From IMG/VR virus record IMGVR_UViG_3300027816_000401, positions 1 to 23,965 of that record: a DNA stretch of 23,965 nt; one strand, written 5' to 3'. The notes beneath the pieces were generated by a model. The model was not told the DNA's origin and did not search any database. It saw nothing but the letters and a program-made list of their open reading frames with translations. This DNA is from a virus. Positions 6,981 through 17,600 of the stretch are shown here, one piece after another (position 1 is the first letter of the stretch; each line of letters opens with the position of its first letter). The position numbers and the translations under genes are program-made.

Positions 6981-8303
6981 ATGTCAAACACATCGATACA
7001 GTTAAAGAAATCCGGGCAAACAGGTAATGTACCATCTTCACTATCACATGGTGAGGTGGCCATTAACTATGCCGATGGAAAACTGTATTACAAGAATGAC
7101 AGTAATGTAATATCTTACATTTCAAATCAGTTTTCTTTCGAGACAATTAACGTCGATGGATCACTGATACTGGCAACTTCTCCAACGGATACTTTAAATT
7201 TACATGCCGGTAATAATATATCATTTCAAGTCGATGGTATAAACAATAAAATTACCATTGATGCGAACACCGGTTCACTCGATCAAACAGCCAGAAACAC
7301 AGCCAATTCAGCAGGATCTTACGCCAACGCAGCTTTCTTACAGGCGAACGCTGCATACAACTTGGCGAACACAATCAGTGGAGGTTCTGTTGACGTATTT
7401 GCCAGAGACACTGCCAATGCGGCATTCGTACAGGCTAATGCTGCGTTCAGTGCGGCAAACACCGGTGGTTCTGGAACAGACCAAACAGCAAGAGATACTT
7501 CGAATGCGGCTTTTCTACAAGCCAATGCTGCATTCGCAGTAGCTAATACTGTTCCTGGTTTATATCTAGACACCTTCAAAGATTCTTTCACGGGAACCGG
7601 TGCATGTACAGAGTTCACATTATCATCTTCTGTATATTCTAGTAACTCAATTATTGTAAACATCAATGGTATATCTCAGTTACATTCCGCATATACTATT
7701 GCAAATGATGTAGTTACTTTTACCAGTGCGCCTGCAAACAATTCTAAAATTGAAGTTCAATTCTTAACAGGAAGAGTACATCTAAACTCATTTACTGGAA
7801 CTGGTGCTTGTACAGAGTTTTCTTTAAACAACTCAACAACAAGTAACACCGCGATTGTTAACATCAACGGTGTTTTGCAATTAAGTTCTGCGTATGATAT
7901 TTCGGGTAACACACTGATATTTACCAGTGCACCAGCCAATAATGCAATAATTGAAATTCAATACATGAGTGGTTCCGGTCCAACAATGTTGACGGAAACC
8001 ATGGAATATTGGGACACATTAACAGTTTCGAATGGTGATAGACGTTGGTATGCAAATAAAAACTTTAGAATTAGAAAAATAGATGCATTCTTAGTTACTG
8101 CACCAACAGGTTCTTCTGTTGAATTGAGAATAAATAAGAATGGAACACAGGCGTCCAATTTAAGTATATTGGCAAGCAACACGAATTCTTCAAACAACTT
8201 GAATATACTAATGTCTTACGGTGATTATATAACATTTGATGTTACACAAATTGGTAGTGGAACTCCAGGTTCAAAATTAACAATGATGTTCACTTATCAA
8301 TGA
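6981..8303 (+). CDS. Tail-fibre-like protein with adaptor, QANAAF repeats and two CTEF modules
   Basis: 440 residues. The first 35 are the Mtd-like adaptor (SHGEVAINYADGKLYYKN). Next comes a short strand region. At residues of about 95-195, three or four repeats have the pattern AR-x-TANxAFxQANAAFxxAN, probably a trimeric helical or mixed shaft. Two copies of a roughly 65-residue beta module (bases about 7584-7787 and 7788-7972) start with SFTGTGACTEF. The C-terminal 105 residues, from about MEYWDTL, form a beta-sandwich-like domain with RRWYANKNFRIRKI and NGTQASNLSIL, of a type seen at the ends of phage tail proteins. It starts four bases after the coiled-coil gene. It is probably a receptor-binding or accessory fibre protein. 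Confidence 0.75.
   Translation: MSNTSIQLKKSGQTGNVPSSLSHGEVAINYADGKLYYKNDSNVISYISNQFSFETINVDGSLILATSPTDTLNLHAGNNISFQVDGINNKITIDANTGSLDQTARNTANSAGSYANAAFLQANAAYNLANTISGGSVDVFARDTANAAFVQANAAFSAANTGGSGTDQTARDTSNAAFLQANAAFAVANTVPGLYLDTFKDSFTGTGACTEFTLSSSVYSSNSIIVNINGISQLHSAYTIANDVVTFTSAPANNSKIEVQFLTGRVHLNSFTGTGACTEFSLNNSTTSNTAIVNINGVLQLSSAYDISGNTLIFTSAPANNAIIEIQYMSGSGPTMLTETMEYWDTLTVSNGDRRWYANKNFRIRKIDAFLVTAPTGSSVELRINKNGTQASNLSILASNTNSSNNLNILMSYGDYITFDVTQIGSGTPGSKLTMMFTYQ
7584..7972 (+). repeat. Two tandem CTEF beta modules
   Basis: Two units of about 200 and 185 bases. Each has FTGTGACTEF, an NINGxxQLxSAY strand and a TSAPANNxxIEIQ strand. A third unit lies in the gene at 8340 (about 9870-10062). 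Confidence 0.75.
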
Positions 8304-8305
8304 TT

Positions 8306-8313
8306 AATAAATA
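8306..8313 (+). promoter_or_regulatory. Late promoter-like box AATAAATA
   Basis: Just after the upstream stop and 26 bases before the ATG at 8340; AGGA follows at 8326-8329. It has the same core as the other intergenic boxes and would serve the genes at 8340 and 10574. Confidence 0.5.
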
Positions 8314-8339
8314 TGGTTTTACAGTAGGAAAATATTTAA

Positions 8340-10562
8340 ATGCCATTAACAGTAATTGATCCAACAGGAATAGCCAATACTGGCAGTTTTACCTTTGGAA
8401 ATGTAACATCAAACAATGTTACAGCAAACACCTTCACTGGTGATGGTAGTCAATTATCCGGCGTTATTGATACTGTTGCCAGAAATACTGCAAACGCAGC
8501 ATTCCAAACAGCAAATTCCGGAACAGGTGCAGCATCAGCTGGATCTTACGCAAACTCTGCGTTTGAATCAGCAAACTCCGCTGGTATATACGCGAACTCG
8601 GCTTTCTTGGCTGCCAACACGGCAGATTCCAAAGCAGTTTCAGCAGGTTCTTATGCGAATTCGGCTTATAGTCAAGCAAATACCGCCACATCAGACGCTG
8701 CAACGGCAGATTCTAAAGCAGTAACAGCTGGATCATATGCCAACTCTGCGTATAACCAAGCCAATACTGCGACAACAAATGCAGCGACAGCAGATTCTAA
8801 GGCAGTATCAGCTGGTTCGTATGCCAATTCAGCTTTTCTGGCTGCCAATACAGCTGATGGTAAAGCAGTAACTTCTGGAGAATATGCCAACTCAGCATTT
8901 TCTGCCGCAAATACCGCGGATGGAAAAGCAGTAACATCCGGTTCGTATGCTAATGCAGCTTTCTTACATGCAAATGCTGCATACACCAGAGCTAATAACT
9001 CACTGAATGCAAACACAGGCGGCACAATAACAGGATCACTTACAATTTCTGGTGGTGATTTATCTGTTTCTGGTAATTTGGTTGTTTTTGGTAATACAAT
9101 TACACAAGATGCTACATCACTTAATATTGCCGATCCTTTAATTTTCCTTGCATCCAATAATGATGTTTCTGACGTTGTTGAAATTGGATTTGCGGCTACT
9201 TATTTTGATGGTGCCAATAGTAGACACACTGGTTTTTTCCGTGAAGCAAGTAATAAACAATATTACATTTTTGATAATTATTTACCAGAACCCGATGCAA
9301 ACTTAATTGACATAAATGATGCATCTTTTAGAGTTGCAACATTAAATGCAAACCTAGTTTCTCAGTCTATTACTTTAAATAATCAGAATTTAGGAACATT
9401 TGTAAACAACGCATACGCTGCAGCAAACACAGCCGATTCTAAAGCGACTTCAGCAGGTTCATATGCCAACTCGGCGTTTGACGTAGCAAACACAGCAGAT
9501 TCTAAGGCAGTATCAGCTGGTTCGTATGCCAACTCAGCATATACTCAGGCAAATACCGCTACAAATAATGCGGCTGGTGCATCACTATATGCTAATGGTG
9601 CCTTTGCACAAGCTAATGCTGCTTATGGAAGTCAAAATACTACAGGCACATATGCAAACTCGGCTTATACTCAAGCGAATACTGCCACCAATAATGCGGC
9701 TGGTGCATCACTATATGCGAACGGCGCATTCATTCAAGCTAATGCTGCATTCTTAAGAGCCAATACACCAGATGCTATAGCAAACTCAGCTGCATTGTAT
9801 GCTAATGCGGCCTTCTTGCAAGCCAATGCGGCTTTTGCTGCGGCTAATCTGGCAACGTCAAATGTCTACACATTTACTGGCACCGGTTCCTGTACATCAT
9901 TTACACTAAGTACAACAAATAATCCAAGCAGTAATACTATTATTGTAAACGTTGATGGTGTAATTCAACTGCACTCCGCATATAATGTTGCAGCGAATGT
10001 TATCGTTTTTACTGAAGCTCCGGCAAGTAATTCTGATATAGAAGTTCAGATCATAACTGGTGCATCAGGTTCACCAAACGCTTTAACTCTAGAACCACAA
10101 GTTAACACAACTAGTGGAACATCAGTAGTTTTATCAACCTCAATACCAAGTTGGGCAAAAAGAATAACTGTTAATTTTTATGAAATTTCTCTGAATGGAA
10201 CACAATTACCACTCATTCAGTTTGGAACAGGTGCAACACCAACATGGGTAACTTCAACAGTTTACGACTCAACAAGTGATAATTATGCTACAACTGCTGG
10301 ACCGGCTGTAGGTTCATCTTCGGGTTTTGTAATTGGTAGTACTAGTAGTGCAACTCAAGCACATAATGGTGCTTACACATTTACACTTCTCGGTTCCAAC
10401 AAATGGGTTGGCACTATGAATGGCAATATTGCAGGTGGCGGATCAGTTCTATTTGGTGGAGGTCGAGTAAATTTATCCGAACCAGTTACCGCTGTTAGAT
10501 TATTTTCAACTGGTGGCACCAACACATACGATTCTGGTATTGCATCCTTAATGTATGAATAA
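8340..10562 (+). CDS. Tail-fibre-like protein with Ala/Asn repeat shaft
   Basis: 740 residues. The N-terminus (DPTGIANTGSFTFG) is a second kind of adaptor, shared with the gene at 10574. Residues of about 45-220 and 355-510 are repeats of the form AGSYANSAFxxANTADSKAV, in alternating blocks of about 14-21 residues, giving a long Ala/Asn/Ser shaft likely to form a trimeric coil or fibre. Between them is the block shared with the gene at 4398 (bases about 9052-9365). After the second shaft is one CTEF-type module (9870-10062). The last 160 residues form a beta domain with the PSWAKRITVNF and LIQFGTG signs of a common phage fibre tip. It is probably a host-range fibre. The tip domain call is moderate; the shaft call is strong. 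Confidence 0.8.
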   Translation: MPLTVIDPTGIANTGSFTFGNVTSNNVTANTFTGDGSQLSGVIDTVARNTANAAFQTANSGTGAASAGSYANSAFESANSAGIYANSAFLAANTADSKAVSAGSYANSAYSQANTATSDAATADSKAVTAGSYANSAYNQANTATTNAATADSKAVSAGSYANSAFLAANTADGKAVTSGEYANSAFSAANTADGKAVTSGSYANAAFLHANAAYTRANNSLNANTGGTITGSLTISGGDLSVSGNLVVFGNTITQDATSLNIADPLIFLASNNDVSDVVEIGFAATYFDGANSRHTGFFREASNKQYYIFDNYLPEPDANLIDINDASFRVATLNANLVSQSITLNNQNLGTFVNNAYAAANTADSKATSAGSYANSAFDVANTADSKAVSAGSYANSAYTQANTATNNAAGASLYANGAFAQANAAYGSQNTTGTYANSAYTQANTATNNAAGASLYANGAFIQANAAFLRANTPDAIANSAALYANAAFLQANAAFAAANLATSNVYTFTGTGSCTSFTLSTTNNPSSNTIIVNVDGVIQLHSAYNVAANVIVFTEAPASNSDIEVQIITGASGSPNALTLEPQVNTTSGTSVVLSTSIPSWAKRITVNFYEISLNGTQLPLIQFGTGATPTWVTSTVYDSTSDNYATTAGPAVGSSSGFVIGSTSSATQAHNGAYTFTLLGSNKWVGTMNGNIAGGGSVLFGGGRVNLSEPVTAVRLFSTGGTNTYDSGIASLMYE
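8787..8827 (+). repeat. 41-base direct repeat, copy 1
   Basis: Identical to 9492-9532, 705 bases apart, in the two Ala/Asn shaft segments. An identical run of this length amid varied codons suggests recent exchange between the two segments. Confidence 0.8.
9052..9365 (+). repeat. Shared fibre module, copy 2
   Basis: Diverged copy of 5089-5400. It keeps SGNLVVFGNT, DPLIFLASNN, IGFAATYFDG and FRVATLNANLVSQ. Confidence 0.75.
9492..9532 (+). repeat. 41-base direct repeat, copy 2
   Basis: Partner of 8787-8827. Confidence 0.8.
9564..9718 (+). repeat. 126-base tandem repeat with 29-base identical cores
   Basis: The 29 bases from 9564 (AATAATGCGG...) recur exactly at 9690-9718, a step of 126 bases or 42 codons. 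The tandem unit corresponds to three of the roughly 14-residue ANSAY/QAN blocks. Confidence 0.75.
9870..10062 (+). repeat. CTEF-type beta module, third copy
   Basis: About 64 residues starting TFTGTGSCTSF, with the NVDGVIQLHSAY strand as in the copies at 7584-7972. It shows that the module moves between fibre genes. Confidence 0.7.
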
Positions 10563-10573
10563 GAAATAAAAAA

Positions 10574-11389
10574 ATGGCTTTAACACGAATCAAATCAACA
10601 GGAATTGCAAATACTCAGAGTTTTACACTGGGTGCAGCAAGTGTGACCGGAAACTTAACAGTTTCTTCCGTTACCGATTTGGGTAACGTAGGCAACGTTA
10701 AGATTACTGGCGGTGTGGCAGACTATGTTCTAAGAACAGATGGTTCGGGTAACCTTTCTTGGGTTGCTCAAACTGGTGGTGGCGGTGGTGCAGATCAGTA
10801 TGCAAGAGACACCGCAAATGCAGGATTCTTGCAAGCCAACTCTGCATACGATTCACAGAATACAACAGGCACATATGCAAACTCTGCTTATGGTCAAGCC
10901 AATAGTGCCGCTTTATATGCTAACGCAGCATTCATACAAGCCAATGCCGCATATGCTGCAGCTAATGCGGGAGGTGCAGGCACGGACCAATTTGCTAGAG
11001 ACACAGCCAACGCCGCATTCATACAAGCTAATGCCGCATTCATTCAAGCAAATACTGGCGGTGGAGGCGGAGGTGGTGTATCAAATAACGGTTCAACATT
11101 AAGTGGCACAATAACACCACTAGCAAACACATCAGAACAGTTTAATATATTAGGCATAACAGGTGACATTACAATAGCTGCACCAGCCGGAACTCCCTCC
11201 GATGGACAAAAACTTATCATAAGAATAAAAGATGCTGGAACTTCTGTGAACATTTCTTGGAATGTCATATATAGAACAATAGGAACATCTTTACCAACGA
11301 CAACAGTTCCTAACAAAACCGCATATATAGGATTCATATATAATACAGTTGATGTTGATTGGGATGCAGTTGCAATTTCTTTAGAATAA
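10574..11389 (+). CDS. Shorter tail-fibre-like protein with polyGly hinge
   Basis: 271 residues. It begins in the same way as the gene at 8340 (LTRIKSTGIANTQSFTLG). A short strand region follows, then Ala/Asn blocks (RDTANAxFxQANxAY) at residues of about 75-160, and a seven-glycine hinge (near base 11058). The C-terminal domain of about 100 residues has WNVIYRTIG, TTTVPNKTAYIGFIYN and DWDAVAISLE, a pattern common at the tips of phage tail proteins. The gap before the ATG is A-rich with no clear Shine-Dalgarno, so it may depend on translation of the gene 11 bases upstream. Probably a second fibre or fibre-cap protein. Confidence 0.75.
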   Translation: MALTRIKSTGIANTQSFTLGAASVTGNLTVSSVTDLGNVGNVKITGGVADYVLRTDGSGNLSWVAQTGGGGGADQYARDTANAGFLQANSAYDSQNTTGTYANSAYGQANSAALYANAAFIQANAAYAAANAGGAGTDQFARDTANAAFIQANAAFIQANTGGGGGGGVSNNGSTLSGTITPLANTSEQFNILGITGDITIAAPAGTPSDGQKLIIRIKDAGTSVNISWNVIYRTIGTSLPTTTVPNKTAYIGFIYNTVDVDWDAVAISLE

Positions 11390-11392
11390 ATA
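11385..11392 (+). promoter_or_regulatory. Late promoter-like box AATAAATA
   Basis: Overlaps the stop codon of the gene at 10574 and lies 15 bases before the ATG at 11408. It would serve the small gene and the giant adhesin. Such closeness leaves a very short leader. Confidence 0.45.
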
Positions 11393-11395
11393 ATT

Positions 11396-11401
11396 AGAGG
11401 G
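11396..11401 (+). promoter_or_regulatory. Ribosome binding site AGAGGG deciding the start at 11408
   Basis: Spaced six bases from the ATG at 11408. The in-frame TTG at 11402 directly abuts this site and could not use it, so ATG 11408 is preferred. Confidence 0.7.
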
Positions 11402-11407
11402 TTGAAC

Positions 11408-11632
11408 ATGGAAATCAGATTTACTTACGAAACAAAGTATGGTGCTTTTAGTGATGCTTTAATTCTTCCAGATGATCACACATTCACCGAGTCGGAACTA
11501 ACATCTATGAAAGAACAACGCAGAGATAATTGGGTTGCTTACATAGACAGCACTCAAGTTGATAATACCACAGAAGAAGTTTCAGAATCAACTGTTGAAG
11601 AAACTCCACAGGATACTGAGCCAACACCATAA
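11408..11632 (+). CDS. Small acidic protein beside the adhesin
   Basis: 74 residues from the ATG chosen by the AGAGGG site. The first two thirds (RFTYETKYGAFSDALILPDDHTFTESEL) resemble a small protein found between fibre genes in marine T4-like phages; the function there is not known to me. The C-terminus is a Thr/Glu/Pro-rich acidic tail. It has no membrane segment or cysteines. The giant adhesin starts 11 bases later with AGGA at 11634-11637, so the two are co-expressed. It may be an assembly factor or minor fibre part; that is a guess from position. Confidence 0.65.
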   Translation: MEIRFTYETKYGAFSDALILPDDHTFTESELTSMKEQRRDNWVAYIDSTQVDNTTEEVSESTVEETPQDTEPTP

Positions 11633-11643
11633 TAGGAAAATGA

Positions 11644-14600
11644 ATGGCAGATAGATATTGGGTAGGTGGAACAGGCACTTGGAACACAACTAGTACAACT
11701 AACTGGAGTGCAACCAGCGGTGGTGCAAGTGGTGCCAGCGTTCCTACTACAGCAGATAACGTAATCTTTGATCAGGCAGGTACATACACCGTCACAATGA
11801 TAGGTGCATTAGCCTGTCTCAACATAACGGTGAGTGCAGGCGTAGTTACTTTAAATGGATTCAACGACCCCGGTTTGACTGTCGCAGGAAGTTGGTCTAC
11901 CATAGCTGGCACTGTTTGGTCACAGGCAACTGGTATAATAGTAACATTTACTTCGACTACAGCTAGAACTATTACCAGTGGTGGTGTCCAATTTCCTGGC
12001 AGGTTTAATTTTAACGGTGCCGGCGGAACTTGGACTTTACAAGACAATATTTTCGTCGTGACATCAGTTAATCTTACAGCAGGAACTTTAGAACTAGGTT
12101 CATTCGTACTATCAACTCGTCGATTCTTTAGCGATGGTACAACAGCAAGAACAATAAACTTTGGTACCGGTAATATTACATTAGATAATAACTCAAGTTC
12201 TTCTACAACTATTTGGGGTACCAGCACAAATACCAATTTAACCATATCTGGTACACCTTTAGTTATAACTAAATGCTCTGGCGCGATTTCAACCACCACA
12301 ATGACGGTTAACACAGGTGCATTAAGTGAAGCTAATAGTATAAGTTTCCAATTAAATGATACTACAGGCTTTGGAAAAATTGAGTTTCCGGTCGGGAGCG
12401 TAGTTAGAAATTTAACACTTAACGGCAACATGCCTTTGAGTACGCCTTTTGGCATAACAATTTATGGAAATTACACTTATATATCAGGAACAATAACAGC
12501 TACTGCATATCCATGGACATTTGCTGGAACAAGTGGAACAAAAACTATAAGTACGGGTGCAGCAACTCACAATTTACCATTTACACTAGACGGTGCAGGC
12601 AGCACATTCTTATTAGACACCAACTTAACTTTAGGTGCAACCAGAGTATTGACGTTAACGAACGGCACATTTGATCAAAACGCAAAAACAATTACATCGG
12701 CAAATACCACAGTTGTTACCGGTTCTGTAACCGTAAATAATTTAAATATAAGTTCCCTTGTTCACACAAGTGGTACGTTAACGCTGGGTACTGCTGCGAC
12801 AGTTCTTTCAAGTTCATTTTCAGCAGGAACTTTACAACTAGGTTCATTCACACTAACGACACGTGTATTTTACAGCAGTGGTTCGGGAGTAAGAACATTA
12901 AACTTTGGTACCGGTAAAATTGTATTAAATTCTTCAACAACAAATACTATTTGGGATACCTCAACAATAACCAATTTAACCATATCTGGTACACCATTAG
13001 TTGAATGTATAGGCGGTGGCACTGGTGTCACCAAAATAATTAACACAGGTGCATTAAGTGAAGCTAATAGTATAAGTTTTAGTTTGTTGGAAACTACAGG
13101 CACAGTAACTTATACATTTACAGCCGGAAATAGAGTCAGAAACTTAGTTATTAATGGTGTTCAAACTATTAGTAACATTGCCATAACAATATTTGGTGCA
13201 TTAACACACACAACAACAAACGGCACAACAACGTTTACAGCTGGCGCAAACGCTTGGACATTTGGTGCAACCAGTGGTAGTTACAATATAACTCCAGCTA
13301 CAGTTTTTCAATTTCCATTAATATTTAACGGAATTGGTGGAACCTGGGTACTTCAAAGTAATTTAACAACGGCGAGTACCAGATCTATAACTTTTTCTAA
13401 CGGAACTGTTGACTTTAATAATCAAAGGATAACATCTGGTACCGGGCAAGTCAGTGTAAATAATGGAACTTCCGTAACAATTTTAAACGCATCAGATGAT
13501 CTTGGTTCCTACATCAATCACTCCGCAGGAACATTAGTATTAGGATCAAACTGTGCATTTCAAAGATATATTTTAAGTTCCGGCACTCTAAACTTAAACA
13601 ATTTTTCTTTGTCTTGCACAACAGGCACATCATTAGAAACCAATTTTGATGCTTCTGGTAGTTTAACCAGAACAATAAATTTCGGAACATCAGGAAATAT
13701 TAGAGTAATAAGAAATGCCGGAACAAACGGCGTAGTATGCAATATTAATAATACCGCAGGACTCACTATAAGTGGCACACCATTGGTGATAGTTGAAGGT
13801 AGTGGTGCGATCACTAGAACACTTGACATTGCCAGCGGATTCACACAAACAAATGCTATAAGCTTTCAATTAAATGCTACTGGTGGAACAGTAACTTTCA
13901 CATCATTGGCTAGAGTTGGAAATTTAACTGTTAATGGTACATTCACATTTACAGTCGGTGCACTATTCATTTTTGGAAGTTATACTTATGTTTCCGGAAC
14001 ATTAACCTCGTCAACCGCCAGTGAGGGATGGAACTTTGTTGCAACCAGTGGTTCCCACACCATAGATTTTGGCGGCGTTACGCACGATACAATTGTTAAC
14101 TTTGGAGTGAATGCTGTTAGTACCGCAGTTTATACATACAACTCAAATATTACCATAGGTGCAACGAAAGCTGTAAGGTACGATAGTGGAACATGGGATT
14201 TTAATAATAAAAATTTCTCAACGGGCGCAAGCGTAACATTTCAAAACCAGTCAATCACTTTTAGAAATACTGGTGGAACATCAATTAATTTCCCATTATC
14301 AATAACACATGGTTCTCAAGTAGCTGGTGCGTCAGTAACACTAGAAGCAAATTTAACTACAACAGGCACCTATTCATTAACAGGAAATCCTTGTAGACTA
14401 AACTTAGGTTCTTCTGTTTTAACAGCACAAATTTTCTCTAGTTCTGTGGGTAACGCACGTACACTGGACTTTGGTACAGGTAGAATAGATTTAACGGGAA
14501 ACAACGGAACAATATGGGACACAGGCACTATTGGTTCTATGGCATACGCCGGCACAGTTTATATCAGAAGTACATACACGGGTGCTGTGGGTACAAGAAC

Positions 14601-17600
14601 ATTTAATACTGGTGCAATGTCTGAAGCTGTTGCTGCAGGTTTTAACGTTGTCACTTCGGGTTCTAGTGGTGTTGTAATTGGTGCTTCATCCGATACTGTC
14701 GCATTAACTGGAGCTTTTAATAACTTCGACTTGACGGGTTTTACTGGAACCTTAAGTAATACACTACGTACAATATATGGTAACTTTACAATTCCCACAT
14801 CTGGTGGAACTTTAACTTCTGGTGCAAACGCTACGACTTTTAGTGGTGCTGGAACAGAATTAATTACAACAAACGGAAGAACTTTAGGCTTTCCTATTAC
14901 AGTTAACGGCACAGGCACAACAAGATTGGCTGGCGCATTGACACTAAGCAGCACACTAACAACTACATTAACTGCTGGAACATTAGACTTAAATGGATTC
15001 ACACTAACGACAGGTGCATTTTCCAGCAGTGGTTCGGGAGTAAGAACACTGGCATTTGGAACTGGTCAATTAGCTCTAGCATTAAACGGTGCTACAATAT
15101 TTACTGTTGAAACTGCAACCAACTTTTCAACCACAGGTACAGTCTATGTCAATAGTACATATACGGGTGCAACAGGCACAAGAACATTTGTTACTGGTTT
15201 CACACAAGCACAGGCAGCAGGTTATGATGTAAAAACATCAGGAACAACAGGCATTGTGATTGGTGCTTCGTCTGATATTGTAGCATTTACTGGAAATTTC
15301 AATGACTTTAACTTAACAAGTTTCACTGGAACCTTAAGCAATACAGCAAGAATATTGTATGGCAATTTAACTATTCCAGCCTCTGGTGGAACTTTAACTT
15401 CTGGCTCAAGTATTACAACATTAACACCCAATGGTACAAAAACAATTGATACAAATGGTAGATTATTAGATTTTCAATTTACCATAACTGCCGGAGCAGG
15501 AACAAGTACACTATTAAGTAACTTCACACTAGGTTCAACCAGAGAATTAACTTTAACTTCTGGAACTTTTGATTTAAACAATTTTGTTGCTAGCGCCGGA
15601 GGTTTTAGTTCTTCTAACAGTAATGCTAGAACATTAGCATTTGGAACCTCTGGTGAATTTAGATCATCGGCTAATGATCGTGTGATATGGGACACAACAA
15701 CTGCAACAAACTTTGTTTATACCGGCACACCTAAGATATTTGCATCATATGCTGGAGCCACAGGCCTGCGCCAATTTAATTTTGGTACTGGACTTGCAGA
15801 AGCATATGTATTCAATATTAAATTTGCGGCTACGGCTCAAACTGATGCTGTAACTATCGCAACATCAACAGATATCATATCAATCAGCGGAAACATTAAA
15901 GATTTAGATTTAACAAATAGTACAAATACTTTTGGAGCCAACCAAAGAACTATTTACGGTAATTTTACTGTACCAGCTGCAGGCGGTTCTTTATCATCAA
16001 CCACATTCGTAACAACATTTGCTGGCAGTTCCGGCACAAGTGTAATAACAACAAACGGAAGATCAATTCCTTTTCCATTTACATTTAACGGTGCAGGTAA
16101 AACATTCCAGTTAGCTGATGCATTAACATCAACACAAATACTGACACTGACTGCTGGTACTTTGGACTTAAACAATTTCATTTACACAGCACTTTCCCTT
16201 TCAAGCACAGGCACCGGTGTAAGATCAATTTCATTTGGAACAACGGGACAAATAACTGTTACTGGCAGTGTTATTGATATATTTGATTTCACCACTGCAA
16301 CAAACTTTACTTGGACAGGAACTCATAGAATATTTGCATCATATACTGGCTCTACGAGTAGTCGAACATGCAGATTTGGTACAATAAATGAAGCGTATAC
16401 ATTCAATATTAAATTTGCCTCTACGGCACAAGCTGATGCTTTAACATTTGCTCTCTCTACCGACAACTTAAACATGACAGGAAATATTAAAGATTTTGAT
16501 TTTAGAAATGCAACATGTAGTATTAGTGCAGAAGCTAGAACCGTCTATGGAAATTATACTCTACCAGCAACTGGCGGAACACTCACAGCAGGAAACTTGG
16601 TTGGTACGACAACAACATTTGCTGGCAGTTCCGGCACAAGTGTAATAACAACAAACGGAAGATCGATTCCTGTACCTATAGTTTTTAACGGTACAGGAAA
16701 AACATTTCAAATAGCTGGTGCAGTCACGGTGACATCAGGTTACAACCCTGCCGTAACATTAACTGCTGGCACTCTAGATTTAAACAATTTAACTTACACA
16801 ACAACAACATTTGCAAGCAGCGGCACTGGTGTTCGCTCCATTTTATTTGGTACAACTGGTCAAATAACTGTTACAAGCAGCAATGCAACACTAGTTGATA
16901 TTTCAACAGGTACTAATTTTAGTTGGACAGGAACTTCTAAGATAGTATCAACATACGCCAGTAGCGTTGGAACCAGAACATTCAACATTGGTAACACTGC
17001 TGCGATAGATTCTGCATATGCATTTGATGTGATTGTTGGAACAGGATCGGGTATCAACTTAAGCGCTAGTGCAACAGACATAGTAACTCTTACAGGCATA
17101 TTTAATAACGTTGATCTTCGAGGGTTTATAGGTATACTGTCAAATACTGCAAGATCCATTGCTGGTAATTTTTATATACCTTCAACCGGTGGAACATATA
17201 CAGCAGGCACATCAGTAACAACATTTATAGGTAACACATCCACATATATTGTTGACACCGCAACAAGAGTATTGGACTTTCCATTTACATTTAATGGTTC
17301 AGCTACTTGGAATATAGCAAACACTTTCACATCTGGATCTAGTACAACAGTTTCAACCAGAACACTCACACTAACTTCAGGTAACGTTTCTTTCGGTAGT
17401 GTTCAGATTAACTGTGGATTGTTCAGCAGTACCAACTCAAACGCAAGAAATTTGGATTTTGGTGCAAGCGGCAGAATATTATTGTTGAACAGTGTAACAT
17501 CAACACTTTGGGATACAACAATAGGTACCAATTTTACTTGGACAGGTAACTTTGATGTTGATTGTAACTTCACTGGAGCAATAACAAAGACAATTAACTT

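Noticed and set aside
8129-8136. AATAAATA inside the fibre gene at 6981
   Set aside because: It lies inside a continuous coding frame with no gene start nearby, so it is taken as chance.
4120-8303. Diversity-generating retroelement target, given the Mtd-like N-termini
   Set aside because: No reverse transcriptase, template repeat or variable repeat was seen; only the adaptor is Mtd-like.
8467-9860. Regular repeats resembling a CRISPR array
   Set aside because: Repeats are in-frame, degenerate Ala/Asn codon blocks of a protein, without constant repeats and unique spacers.
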